A DNA stretch of 64,000 bases from Wenzhouxiangella sp. XN79A (GTDB taxonomy: Bacteria; Pseudomonadota; Gammaproteobacteria; Xanthomonadales; Wenzhouxiangellaceae). The stretch's first letter is position 1. Each line of letters begins with the position of its first letter. Made by a program: the position numbers and the translations under genes. Of the stretch, positions 32,654-40,093 are shown one piece after another. The notes below the pieces were generated by a model, which was not told where the DNA came from, searched no databases, and saw only the letters and a list, made by a program, of their open reading frames with translations. The stretch spans positions 110,968 through 174,967 of the forward strand of contig NZ_JAAWWS010000157.1 in NCBI RefSeq assembly GCF_012272825.1, given 5' to 3'.

Positions 32654-33714
32654 GCGTGCTCGACCGCTATCTGCTCGGTCGCCTGCTGCGCGGCTACCTC
32701 GGCATGGGTCTGGCGGTGGGCGCGCTGGTCTGGCTCATCGCGCTGCTCGAAGCGCTCGGTGCCGACAACGGCGGCGGTGCACTGGCGACGCTGTGGCAGG
32801 CGAGTGCGGCGGTGCCGATCCGCCTGATCGACCTGCTGCCGGTGGTCACCGTGCTGGCCACCGCCAGCGTGCTGGCCGCGCTGCAGGCCCAGCGAGAACT
32901 GGTCGTGGTCCGCGCCGCGGGCATGTCGCTGCTGCACGTGACCCGGCTTGCGCTGGTCCCGGCGCTGGGCGCGGCGCTGCTGGCGCTGGCGGCACTGCAG
33001 TTCCTGGCACCGACGCTGAGCCCGGCGACGGGCGACCGGGTCGAAGCCGGCGCGCCCGGGGACACCAGCCTGTGGCACCCCTGGCACGGCCTGTGGGTGC
33101 GCTCGAACGCCGACTTCATGAACGTGCGCCGGTTCGATCCCGGTCAGTTGCCCGGCGACATCGCGATCTACGAATTCGACGACCAGGGCCGGCTGGAACG
33201 CCAGATCCGGGCCGAACGGGCGGTACCGGCGCCCGAGCGCTGGACGCTGGAAGAGGTGCAGATCAAGACCCTGGATGGCTCGGAGGGGCCGCGAATCGTG
33301 CGTCATGAGCAGTATCGCTGGGACTCCTTCCTGACCGCCCGGCAGCTGGAGCTGTTCCGCCAGCCGCCGGCCAGCCTGCCGTTGACCGACCTGTGGACCT
33401 ACGTGGCCAGCCTGGAGGAACGGGCCCAGGATGCCTCGGAATTCGAGCTGGTGCTGTGGCGGCGGATCACCCTGCCGCTGGCCGGGCTCGGAATGGTGCT
33501 GATCGCGGCCGCGCTGGCCGCCTCACCCGGCAAGGGGCGGGGCTTCAGTCTGAAGCTGGTCGCGTCGGTCGGCGTCGGCCTGGGCTATCACCTGCTGGCC
33601 GGCATGGCGGGGTTCTTCGCGCTGGTCACCGATCTGCCGCCTGCGCCGGTGGTGCTGGTGCCGCCGCTGCTGCTGGTGGTCGGCGCCTCGGTGTTGCTGG
33701 TCCGGTCCCGCTGA
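32650..33714 (+). CDS. lptG: LptG-like permease (YjgP/YjgQ family)
   Basis: This 354-residue partner of the preceding permease has an LptG-type start (SVLDRYLLGRLLRGY), the QRELVVVRAAGMSLLHV coupling segment (about 85-101) and the GLWVRSNADFMNVRRFDPG start of the jellyroll domain (about 150). Six transmembrane segments are present. It begins within the LptF stop codon (ATGA), so the two should be made in equal amounts, as expected for a heterodimer. The last gene of the bCerS-nucleotidyltransferase-LptF-LptG operon. Alternative: these are the only LptF/G genes of the genome and serve lipopolysaccharide; the window alone cannot exclude this. Confidence 0.85.
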   Translation: MSVLDRYLLGRLLRGYLGMGLAVGALVWLIALLEALGADNGGGALATLWQASAAVPIRLIDLLPVVTVLATASVLAALQAQRELVVVRAAGMSLLHVTRLALVPALGAALLALAALQFLAPTLSPATGDRVEAGAPGDTSLWHPWHGLWVRSNADFMNVRRFDPGQLPGDIAIYEFDDQGRLERQIRAERAVPAPERWTLEEVQIKTLDGSEGPRIVRHEQYRWDSFLTARQLELFRQPPASLPLTDLWTYVASLEERAQDASEFELVLWRRITLPLAGLGMVLIAAALAASPGKGRGFSLKLVASVGVGLGYHLLAGMAGFFALVTDLPPAPVVLVPPLLLVVGASVLLVRSR

Positions 33715-33744
33715 CGCCCGCGGTCGCCTGGCCCGAAACGAAAT

Positions 33745-33766
33745 CGACCCGGCAGGGGCCGGGCCG
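33745..33766 (-). terminator. terminator after the HiPIP gene
   Basis: On the minus strand CGGCCCGG pairs with CCGGGTCG (one G-U pair) around a 6-nt loop, followed by ATTTCGTTTC. It lies 27 bp downstream of the hip stop codon, in the gap to the convergent lptG, and may serve both transcripts. Confidence 0.5.
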
Positions 33767-33792
33767 ATCGATGGAACGCGATGCCGGGTCGG

Positions 33793-34119
33793 TCAGCCGG
33801 CGGCCTTGACCCAGGCGCTGCACCAGCCGTCCTTGTTGACCAGCTTGCCCGGGAAGATCGCGCAGCCGATCCATTCGCCGTCGCCGCCCTGGGCGAGCTG
33901 GCAGTTGGCGCAATTCTGCGAAACGTCGTGCGAGGCGAACTTGCCGTTGTCGACGTCTTCTGTGTTGTGCACATAGCCCAGCGCCGAAGCCTGCGGATCG
34001 GACGGGTCGAGCTGTTCCTGGGCGAAGGCGTCGCCGAAGCGCGTCATCGTCGGCAGGATCAGGGCCAGCGAACCGGCGCCGGCCAGCTTGAACAGATTTC
34101 TCCGGGAACACTTCGACAT
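33793..34119 (-). CDS. hip: high-potential iron-sulfur protein (HiPIP)
   Basis: This 108-residue periplasmic electron carrier has a twin-arginine signal (CSRRNLFKLAGAGSLAL, residues 4-20; cleavage near AFA-QE at 33). The mature domain of about 75 residues has the four [4Fe-4S] ligands Cys70, Cys73, Cys86 and Cys100 in the C-x2-C-x12-C-x13-C pattern of HiPIPs, plus the conserved Tyr49 in LGYVHNTEDVD. HiPIPs donate electrons to photosynthetic reaction centres or terminal oxidases; no such partner is nearby. The gene is monocistronic, with an AGGAGATC ribosome site and a Fur-like sequence about 110-145 bp upstream. Confidence 0.95.
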   Translation of the reverse strand: MSKCSRRNLFKLAGAGSLALILPTMTRFGDAFAQEQLDPSDPQASALGYVHNTEDVDNGKFASHDVSQNCANCQLAQGGDGEWIGCAIFPGKLVNKDGWCSAWVKAAG

Positions 34120-34225
34120 GGGATCTCCTTGGGCGTGATGCCGTTGTGGGTTTTGAGCGTCGATGCAGTGTGCAGTTTACTGTATGTACGGACGCTGAAC
34201 CGCGATTCGATCGTCACGCCGCGAT

Positions 34226-34264
34226 GATCATTCGCATTCGTAAGTCATTCTCATTATTGAATAA
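34226..34264. promoter_or_regulatory. Fur-box-like site upstream of hip
   Basis: This A/T-rich block in an otherwise GC-rich genome reads on the minus strand with AATAATGAGAATGACTTACG and then AATGCGAATGATC. It resembles the repeated hexamers of Fur boxes (GATAATGATAATCATTATC). It lies about 107-145 bp upstream of the hip start, in the 275-bp gap before the fasciclin gene terminator. Iron control of an iron-sulfur protein would make sense. The match is imperfect, and the distance is longer than usual for direct repression. Confidence 0.35.
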
Positions 34265-34330
34265 TTCGCGTTTGCTCCTGGGTCCGCGCCGGGCTCGCCG
34301 CAGGCCGTTCGAGCGCTTGCGTCGGACACG

Positions 34331-34356
34331 AAAAAAGCGGGCGGAAGGCCGCCCGC
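34331..34356 (-). terminator. intrinsic terminator of the fasciclin gene
   Basis: On the minus strand AGCGGGCGG pairs with CCGCCCGCT around a CCTT loop and is followed by six T. It begins about 39 bp after the fasciclin stop codon, a textbook rho-independent terminator. Confidence 0.9.
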
Positions 34357-34394
34357 TCGAATCGATCGTCGCCGGCGTGCCGGCGGTGGACACC

Positions 34395-34880
34395 TTACGG
34401 AAGAATGACCGAATCGATGACGTGGATCACGCCGTTGCTGGCCATGATGTCGGTGGTGATGACATTGGCGTCGTCGACCTTGACGCCGGCATCCGACACG
34501 GTGATGTCGATGTCCGACCCCTGGACGGTGGTTGCCGAGTCGAGTTCCACGACATCGGCCGCCGTGACCTTGCCGGCAACCACGTGGTAGGTCAGGACCG
34601 CGGTCAGCTGTTCGGTGTCGGCCAGCAGCGCGTTGAGCTGATCGGCCGGGATCTTGGCGAAGGCCTCGTCGGTCGGGGCGAAGACCGTGAACGGGCCTTC
34701 GCCCTTCAGGGTTTCGATCAGGCCGGCGGCTTCGAGCGCGGTGGCCAGGGTGGTGAAGGAACCGGCTTCGACGGCGGTGTCGACGATGTCCTTCTTGTTG
34801 CCGTGATGATCGGCCAGGACCGGTGCGGCCAGGGCAAGGGCCAGCAGCGAGGCAAAGGCGATGCGAGTAGCAGCGTTCAT
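34395..34880 (-). CDS. secreted fasciclin (FAS1) domain protein
   Basis: This 161-residue protein has a signal peptide ([23 protein letters not shown], cleavage near 23) followed by a short His-rich DHHGNKK stretch and a single FAS1 domain (about 30-161). The H1 motif is [17 protein letters not shown], the central block is [15 protein letters not shown], and the H2 motif [13 protein letters not shown] ends the protein. FAS1 proteins mediate adhesion or bind polysaccharides; bacterial ones are often abundant secreted proteins. A perfect AAGGAG ribosome site lies 7 nt before the ATG, suggesting high expression. Confidence 0.93.
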   Translation of the reverse strand: MNAATRIAFASLLALALAAPVLADHHGNKKDIVDTAVEAGSFTTLATALEAAGLIETLKGEGPFTVFAPTDEAFAKIPADQLNALLADTEQLTAVLTYHVVAGKVTAADVVELDSATTVQGSDIDITVSDAGVKVDDANVITTDIMASNGVIHVIDSVILP

Positions 34881-34900
34881 GGTGCACTCCTTGAGTGGGA

Positions 34901-34906
34901 TTTATA
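34901..34906 (-). promoter_or_regulatory. -10 element candidate for the fasciclin gene
   Basis: TATAAA on the minus strand, about 21 bp before the ATG, would give a short leader holding only the AAGGAG site. No strong -35 lies at 17 nt; a TTGCGC lies about 20 nt upstream. Confidence 0.35.
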
Positions 34907-34969
34907 GTCGGTCCGTGGTTCGGACTGCGCAAGTCTCGGGGTACGACATCGTTTTCCTGTCGAGTTTTG

Positions 34970-35605
34970 ATGAAGGTGCGATCAAGAAACAGTGAGGGAA
35001 GCGTCAAGACGCTGCTGCCCGAACACCAGCGGGACGCGGCGGGACTGGCCTATCGGCCCGACTGGATCGCGGCCGCACGGGCCGCCGTGCTGTTCGAACG
35101 GCTGCACGCCGGGGTCGACTGGCAGGCCAGGACGATCCGGATGTTCGGGCGCAGGCTCGAGCAGCCCCGGCGGATCGCGTTCCAGGGCGACCCCGGGGTG
35201 GTCTATCGCTATTCCAACGACGATTACCATGCCGAAGCCTGGCATCCCGAGGTCGCTGCGCTGCGCGACCGGCTTTCGCAGCTTCTGGGTGTGTCGTTCA
35301 ACAGCGCGTTGCTGAACCTGTACCGCCACGGCAGCGATTCGATGGGATGGCACGCCGACGACGAGCCGGAGCTGGGCGATCGGCCGGTGATCGCTTCGGT
35401 CAGCCTCGGTGCCATGCGGCGGTTCGTGCTGCGCTCGCGCGCCGAGCCGGCGCGGAAGATCGAACTCGAACTTGCGCCGGGCAGTCTGCTGGTGATGTCC
35501 GGCGACCTTCAGCGGACCTGGCAGCACCAGGTGCCGAAGACCGCCCGTCCGGTCGGGCCCCGGATCAATCTGACGTTTCGTCGGGTCCAGCCTCCGGCGC
35601 GCTGA
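34970..35605 (+). CDS. AlkB-family 2-oxoglutarate/Fe(II) dioxygenase
   Basis: This 211-residue AlkB/ALKBH2-like demethylase has the iron ligands His128 and Asp130 in GWHADDEP and His186 in WQHQVPK. The 2-oxoglutarate-binding Arg pair is in RINLTFRRV (Arg198, Arg204). PGVVYRYSNDDYH near the start is the nucleotide-recognition lid. It would repair N-alkylated DNA bases. The ATG at 34970 is chosen because similarity begins soon after; an upstream ATG at 34895 would run into the fasciclin promoter. Its last 41 bp overlap the end of xseB tail to tail, an uncommon antisense overlap between two DNA-metabolism genes. Confidence 0.9.
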   Translation: MKVRSRNSEGSVKTLLPEHQRDAAGLAYRPDWIAAARAAVLFERLHAGVDWQARTIRMFGRRLEQPRRIAFQGDPGVVYRYSNDDYHAEAWHPEVAALRDRLSQLLGVSFNSALLNLYRHGSDSMGWHADDEPELGDRPVIASVSLGAMRRFVLRSRAEPARKIELELAPGSLLVMSGDLQRTWQHQVPKTARPVGPRINLTFRRVQPPAR

Positions 35606-35825
35606 GGCTGTCGTCGTCGAGCAGCGTTTCGACCTGCTGCTGTGCTGCGTCGAGCATCGTCCGGCAGTCCTGGCTCAGCGCCACGCCGCGCTTGAACCGC
35701 TCCAGCGACTCGGCCAGCTCGAGGTCGCCGGTCTCCAGCGCCTCGACCAGCGATTCCAGTTCCGCCAGCTTCGCTTCGAACGACGGCTCGGCGGTGGTCG
35801 ACGAGGATTCGGGGGCTTCGCTCAT
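35565..35825 (-). CDS. xseB: exodeoxyribonuclease VII small subunit
   Basis: This 86-residue helical protein has the XseB pattern: SFEAKLAELESLVEALETGDLELAESLERFKRGVALSQDC and then a long helix ending in an acidic tail. Several XseB helices wrap each XseA in exonuclease VII. In many gammaproteobacteria xseB precedes ispA and dxs; here it follows tilS by 31 bp on the same strand, and no isoprenoid genes are near. The 3' end overlaps the convergent alkB gene by 41 bp. Confidence 0.92.
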   Translation of the reverse strand: MSEAPESSSTTAEPSFEAKLAELESLVEALETGDLELAESLERFKRGVALSQDCRTMLDAAQQQVETLLDDDSLSAPEAGPDETSD

Positions 35826-35856
35826 GGGTGCTGCTCCGCAGAGGGTCCGACCCGGC

Positions 35857-37182
35857 TCATTGCGCGGGCGAGGCATAGGGTACCAAGCCGGCCGGGGCGG
35901 CATGCCAGTCCGGCGCCGCGGCCAGCCGGGATGGATCGTGCCAGCGCCCGCCGACGGCCGCCACGCGACCGGCCACCCGCAGCACCGGCAGTCGATGCCG
36001 GCGCCACGGCGGAACGCCGGCCATCCGCAGCAATTCCGCGACGCGCTGGGTCGGGCCGTCGGGACGAAGGCGCATTCGATCGCCGGCCCGGAACGCGCCG
36101 GCCGTGACCGCTTCGTTCCCCTGCCCGCCGACGGGCAGGCCCGAGAGTCGGCCCAGGCCGTGCGGCAGAGCCAGTTCGGTCGTGCCCGGCACCAGCTCGA
36201 TCGACCAGTTCGCCGGGACCGGGTCCGGACAGCGATCCCGCCACAACCGGTCGCGCCAGGCGCGCAGCTGCACGGCATCGACGGTCACGGCGGGGCAGCG
36301 GTCGGCAGCAGCGTCCCTGCACTGGCGGCGAAACTCGTCGAACCGGTCCGGTGGTGGCGGCGCGTCCGGCGCCAGCCAGCGGCGCAGGGCTTCGAAGGCG
36401 CGGGCCGACTCGAGCCGCAACCAGGCCGCCAGATCCAGCGTCGACTCGCGGCCGCACGGCGAATCGCAGCGCAGCGACACCAGGTCGGCCCTGGCCCGGA
36501 CCTCGACGGCGTCGGCCGCGTTGCCTTGCGCCACGCGGGCGCGCTCGATCGCGCCGCGGTAGCCCCGACCCCAGCGCTGTTCCAGCCGCGGCAGCACCTC
36601 GTGCCGCAGGTAATTGCGATCCGGATCGGTCGATGCGTTGGTCGGGTCCTCGATCCAGTCCTGGCCGGCGTCGTGCAGTTCCTGCTGGAGCGCCTCGCGC
36701 GGCCAGGCCAGCAGGGGGCGGCCGAGCCAGCCCCGGCCAAGCGGCCGACGCACCGGCATCCCGGCCAGTCCGGCCGGGCCGGCACCGCGCAGCAGCTTGA
36801 GCAGCAGCGTTTCGACCTGATCGTCGAGGTGATGGGCCGTCAGCACGGTGTCGTCGTCGCCGAGCCGGCCGGCCAGCGCGGCGTAGCGCGCATGGCGAGC
36901 GGCCGCCTCGGGGCCCGAGGCCAGGTCGAAGGCCGCCGGATCCAGCACCAGGGTTTCGAACGACACACCGAAGCGGGCCGCGATGCGCCCGGCGCGGGCG
37001 GCCCGAGCCGGGCTGTCCGGATCGAGTCGGTGGTCGACGTGAATCGCCGACAGGCGCGCCGCCAGGCCGGCCTCGATCAAGCGTTTCAGCAGGCAGACCG
37101 AGTCGGCGCCGCCGCTGAACGCGACGATCAGCCGACCTGCGTCGGTCCAGGCGGCCGCATCGAGCCGCGGCCGGTCGTTCAC
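35857..37182 (-). CDS. tilS: tRNA(Ile)-lysidine synthase
   Basis: TilS adds lysine to cytidine 34 of the AUA-decoding tRNA-Ile. The 441-residue protein has the PP-loop SGGADS (23-28), [19 protein letters not shown] and the [17 protein letters not shown] motif, followed by the C-terminal tRNA-binding domains with [14 protein letters not shown] start at 37182 overlaps the accA stop as GTGA. accA-tilS is a conserved gammaproteobacterial neighbourhood. Confidence 0.95.
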   Translation of the reverse strand: MNDRPRLDAAAWTDAGRLIVAFSGGADSVCLLKRLIEAGLAARLSAIHVDHRLDPDSPARAARAGRIAARFGVSFETLVLDPAAFDLASGPEAAARHARYAALAGRLGDDDTVLTAHHLDDQVETLLLKLLRGAGPAGLAGMPVRRPLGRGWLGRPLLAWPREALQQELHDAGQDWIEDPTNASTDPDRNYLRHEVLPRLEQRWGRGYRGAIERARVAQGNAADAVEVRARADLVSLRCDSPCGRESTLDLAAWLRLESARAFEALRRWLAPDAPPPPDRFDEFRRQCRDAAADRCPAVTVDAVQLRAWRDRLWRDRCPDPVPANWSIELVPGTTELALPHGLGRLSGLPVGGQGNEAVTAGAFRAGDRMRLRPDGPTQRVAELLRMAGVPPWRRHRLPVLRVAGRVAAVGGRWHDPSRLAAAPDWHAAPAGLVPYASPAQ

Positions 37183-38138
37183 TCGCGTTCCAGCGCGCCC
37201 AGCTGCATCAAGCGATCGTAGCGCGCTTCGAGCCGCTCGCTGTCGGTCATGCGATCCAGCGTCTCGAGCTGGCTGACCAGCAGTTCCTTCAGCCGCTGGG
37301 CCATTTCGTCGGGGTTGCGGTGAGCGCCGCCCAGTGGTTCGCGGATCACGCTGTCGATCAGGCCCTGGGCCTTCAGTTTTTCCGCGGTCAGGCCCAGCGC
37401 GCCGGCCGCGATCTCGGCCTTGTCGGCGCTCTTGTAGAGGATCGATGCGCAGCCCTCCGGCGAGATCACCGAATAGATCGAGTACTGCAGCATGTTGGTC
37501 CGGTCGCCGACACCGATCGCCAGCGCGCCGCCCGAGCCGCCTTCGCCGATCACCGTGCAGATGATCGGAACCCGGAGCCTGGCCATGACCAGCAGGTTGC
37601 GCGCGATCGCCTCGGACTGGCCGCGCTCTTCGGCGCCGACGCCCGGGTAGGCGCCCGGGGTGTCGATGAAGGTGAAGATCGGCAGGCCGAAGCGGTTGGC
37701 CATCTCCATCAGGCGCTTGGCCTTGCGATAGCCCTCCGGGCGCGGCATGCCGAAATTGCGGTGGATCTTCTCCTTGGTGTCGCGGCCCTTCTGGTGCCCG
37801 ATCACCATGCAGGCGCGGCCGTCGATCGCGGCCAGGCCGCCGACGATCGCGTGATCGTCGGCGAACATCCGGTCGCCGTGCAGTTCCTGGAAGCGGTCGA
37901 AGACCCGGGGAATGTAGTCCAGCGTATAGGGCCGCTCGGGATGGCGGGCCATCTGCGAGACCTGCCAGTCGGTCAGGCCGGAGAACACCGACTCGATCCG
38001 TTCGGCGCACTTGGCTTCGAGCCGCTGGATTTCCTCGTCGAGGTTGAGTTCCTGGCTGGTACCGACGTTGCGCAACTCGGCCAGCTTGGCTTCCAGCTCG
38101 ACGATCGGCTGCTCGAAATCGAGGTGGTTGGAGGTCAT
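37179..38138 (-). CDS. accA: acetyl-CoA carboxylase carboxyltransferase subunit alpha
   Basis: AccA has 319 residues, the normal length. It forms the carboxyltransferase of acetyl-CoA carboxylase with AccD, providing malonyl-CoA for fatty acid synthesis. Conserved blocks include [65 protein letters not shown] and [16 protein letters not shown]. It is followed by tilS (4-bp overlap) and xseB. gluQ lies 88 bp upstream on the same strand. Confidence 0.97.
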   Translation of the reverse strand: MTSNHLDFEQPIVELEAKLAELRNVGTSQELNLDEEIQRLEAKCAERIESVFSGLTDWQVSQMARHPERPYTLDYIPRVFDRFQELHGDRMFADDHAIVGGLAAIDGRACMVIGHQKGRDTKEKIHRNFGMPRPEGYRKAKRLMEMANRFGLPIFTFIDTPGAYPGVGAEERGQSEAIARNLLVMARLRVPIICTVIGEGGSGGALAIGVGDRTNMLQYSIYSVISPEGCASILYKSADKAEIAAGALGLTAEKLKAQGLIDSVIREPLGGAHRNPDEMAQRLKELLVSQLETLDRMTDSERLEARYDRLMQLGALERE

Positions 38139-38226
38139 GAGGCCTGCAAGAGACGAAGGGAAGACGACGGAGTATAGCGACCGCGCCGGACGACCGGAAC
38201 CCGGTCCGGTCGCTCGACCGCCCTGG

Positions 38227-39120
38227 CTACAGCTCGAACGGTTCGGTCGGAATACGTCCGGTGGCCCAGCTGGCCCGCGCCCAGGCCCACAGTGCGTCCA
38301 GCGTTCGCCGTCCGGCCGGCGGCGGGTGACCGAGCACGCGCAGCGCCAGGGCCAGCGCTTCGGCGGCCGGGCGCGCAGTCACCGGATCGGCGCCGCTGGA
38401 CTTCGACAGTTTGCGGCCGCTGGAATCGACCACCAGCGGCAGGTGCAGCCAGCGCGGCGGCGTTCCGCCCAGCGCCCGGTGCAGCGCCTGCTGGCGACCG
38501 GCCGAGTCGATCAGGTCGGCGCCGCGGACGACTTCGGTGATGCCCTCGTGCAGGTCGTCGACCACTGCCGCCAGCTGGTAGGCATGAAAGCCGTCGGCGC
38601 GCCGGATCACCACGTCGCCACAGGTTTGCTCGAGGCGCTCCTCCCAGGCGCCGCGCAGCGGGTCCTGGACCCGGACAGGCTCGGCCGGCACCCGGAACCG
38701 CACGCTGCGCGCCGTCCGGCCCGGCGGCAGTCCACTGCGGCAGGTACCCGGATAGACGCCCGACGACGGCAGGTCGGCCCGGCTGCAGCCGCAGGCAAAG
38801 GCCAGGCCGTCGGCGAGCAGGCGCTCGACGGCGGCCGCGTGGCGCGGCGTGGACCGGCGCTGGTAGCGGACCGGCCCGTCGGGCGCCATGCCGAAGCGGG
38901 CCAGCGTGGCCAGCTGGTCCTCGGCTGCCCCCGGCACGACCCGCGGCGGATCGATGTCTTCGATCCGGACCTGCCAGAGGCCGCCGTGGCTGCGCGCCTG
39001 CAGGTAGCTGCCGACCGCCGCGACCAGCGAACCGAAATGCAGCGGGCCGGTCGGCGACGGCGCGAAGCGGCCGCGGTAACCGGTCGGCGGTCTCTTGTCT
39101 TCCGGGACGGAAGCGTCCAT
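38227..39120 (-). CDS. gluQ: glutamyl-Q tRNA(Asp) synthetase
   Basis: GluQ is a shortened glutamyl-tRNA synthetase lacking the anticodon-binding domain; it glutamylates queuosine in tRNA-Asp. The 297-residue protein has the HIGH-like [12 protein letters not shown] (20-31), a zinc-site region with Cys in CGCSR and GTCR, and the KLSKS-type KLSKSSG motif. The length and missing C-terminal domain separate it from GltX. Its start is only 38 bp from the divergent htpX start, so the two promoters must overlap. Confidence 0.93.
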   Translation of the reverse strand: MDASVPEDKRPPTGYRGRFAPSPTGPLHFGSLVAAVGSYLQARSHGGLWQVRIEDIDPPRVVPGAAEDQLATLARFGMAPDGPVRYQRRSTPRHAAAVERLLADGLAFACGCSRADLPSSGVYPGTCRSGLPPGRTARSVRFRVPAEPVRVQDPLRGAWEERLEQTCGDVVIRRADGFHAYQLAAVVDDLHEGITEVVRGADLIDSAGRQQALHRALGGTPPRWLHLPLVVDSSGRKLSKSSGADPVTARPAAEALALALRVLGHPPPAGRRTLDALWAWARASWATGRIPTEPFEL

Positions 39121-39158
39121 ATTCGGGCTGATTTCCTTCGAGACTCGGGTCTGCCGAC

Positions 39159-40043
39159 ATGATGCGACGAATCGGACTGTTCCTGGCCACCAACCTGGCC
39201 ATCCTGGTCGTTCTCGGGTTCGTGATGAACCTGATCGAGCCCTGGCTGCGTGCCCAGGGCATCGACTACAACTTCGCCTATACGCTGATCTTCGCCTTCC
39301 TGTTCGGGATGGGCGGCGCCTTCATCTCGCTGTTGATGAGCAAGAAGATCGCGCTGATGTCGACCGGCGCGAAGATCATCCAGCAGCCGTCCGGCGAGGT
39401 CGAGCGCTGGCTGGTGAGCACGGTCGAGCGCCAGGCGCGCGAGGCCGGCATCGGCATGCCCGACGTGGCGATCTACGAGGCGGCCGAGCCGAACGCCTTC
39501 GCCACCGGCGCCTCGCGCAACAAGGCGCTGGTCGCGGTCTCCACCGGGCTGCTGCGGGCGATGCGCAGGAACGAGGTCGAAGCCGTGCTGGCCCACGAGG
39601 TGTCGCACGTGGCCAACGGCGACATGATCACCATGACGCTGCTGCAGGGCGTGCTCAACACCTTCGTGCTGCTGCTGTCACGGGTCCTCGGCCAGATCAT
39701 CGATCGCGCCGTGTTCCGCAACGAACGAGGCTACGGACCGGGTTATTTCCTGGTGGTGTTCGTGCTGCAGATCGTGCTCGGCATCCTGGCCAGCATCATC
39801 GTGATGGCCTTCTCGCGCTGGCGCGAGTTCCGGGCCGATGCCGGCGGGGCCCGGCTTTCGGGTCGGCAGAACATGATCGCGGCGCTGGAACGCTTGCGCC
39901 AGAGCCAGCAGCCGGGTCAATTGCCCGAGGCGGTCGAGGCCTTCGGAGTGCGCGGCCGGACCGGCATGGGCTTCAAGCGCCTGTTCATGAGCCATCCGCC
40001 GCTGGACGAACGGATCCGCGCGCTGCACGACGGCGCGGTCTGA
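39159..40043 (+). CDS. htpX: membrane zinc metalloprotease HtpX
   Basis: This 294-residue M48B protease has two N-terminal transmembrane segments (5-25, 38-60). The catalytic HEVSH motif is at 146-150 (zinc ligands His146 and His150, base Glu147). Two further membrane segments lie at 160-178 and 195-218, and the third ligand region is in WREFRADAGGARLS. FMSHPPLDERIRAL ends the family pattern. HtpX removes misfolded inner-membrane proteins alongside FtsH and is often induced by envelope stress (CpxR); no CpxR box was identified in the 38-bp gap. Confidence 0.96.
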   Translation: MMRRIGLFLATNLAILVVLGFVMNLIEPWLRAQGIDYNFAYTLIFAFLFGMGGAFISLLMSKKIALMSTGAKIIQQPSGEVERWLVSTVERQAREAGIGMPDVAIYEAAEPNAFATGASRNKALVAVSTGLLRAMRRNEVEAVLAHEVSHVANGDMITMTLLQGVLNTFVLLLSRVLGQIIDRAVFRNERGYGPGYFLVVFVLQIVLGILASIIVMAFSRWREFRADAGGARLSGRQNMIAALERLRQSQQPGQLPEAVEAFGVRGRTGMGFKRLFMSHPPLDERIRALHDGAV

Positions 40044-40049
40044 GCCGCA

Positions 40050-40070
40050 GGCCCGGCACCTCGCCGGGCC
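40050..40070. terminator. bidirectional hairpin between htpX and the FimX-like gene
   Basis: GGCCCGGC (40050-40057) and GCCGGGCC (40063-40070) form a perfect 8-bp stem with a 5-nt loop, between two convergent genes. There is no T tract on either side. Confidence 0.5.
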
Positions 40071-40093
40071 GGTTCGGCGCGCATCGCGGCGGA

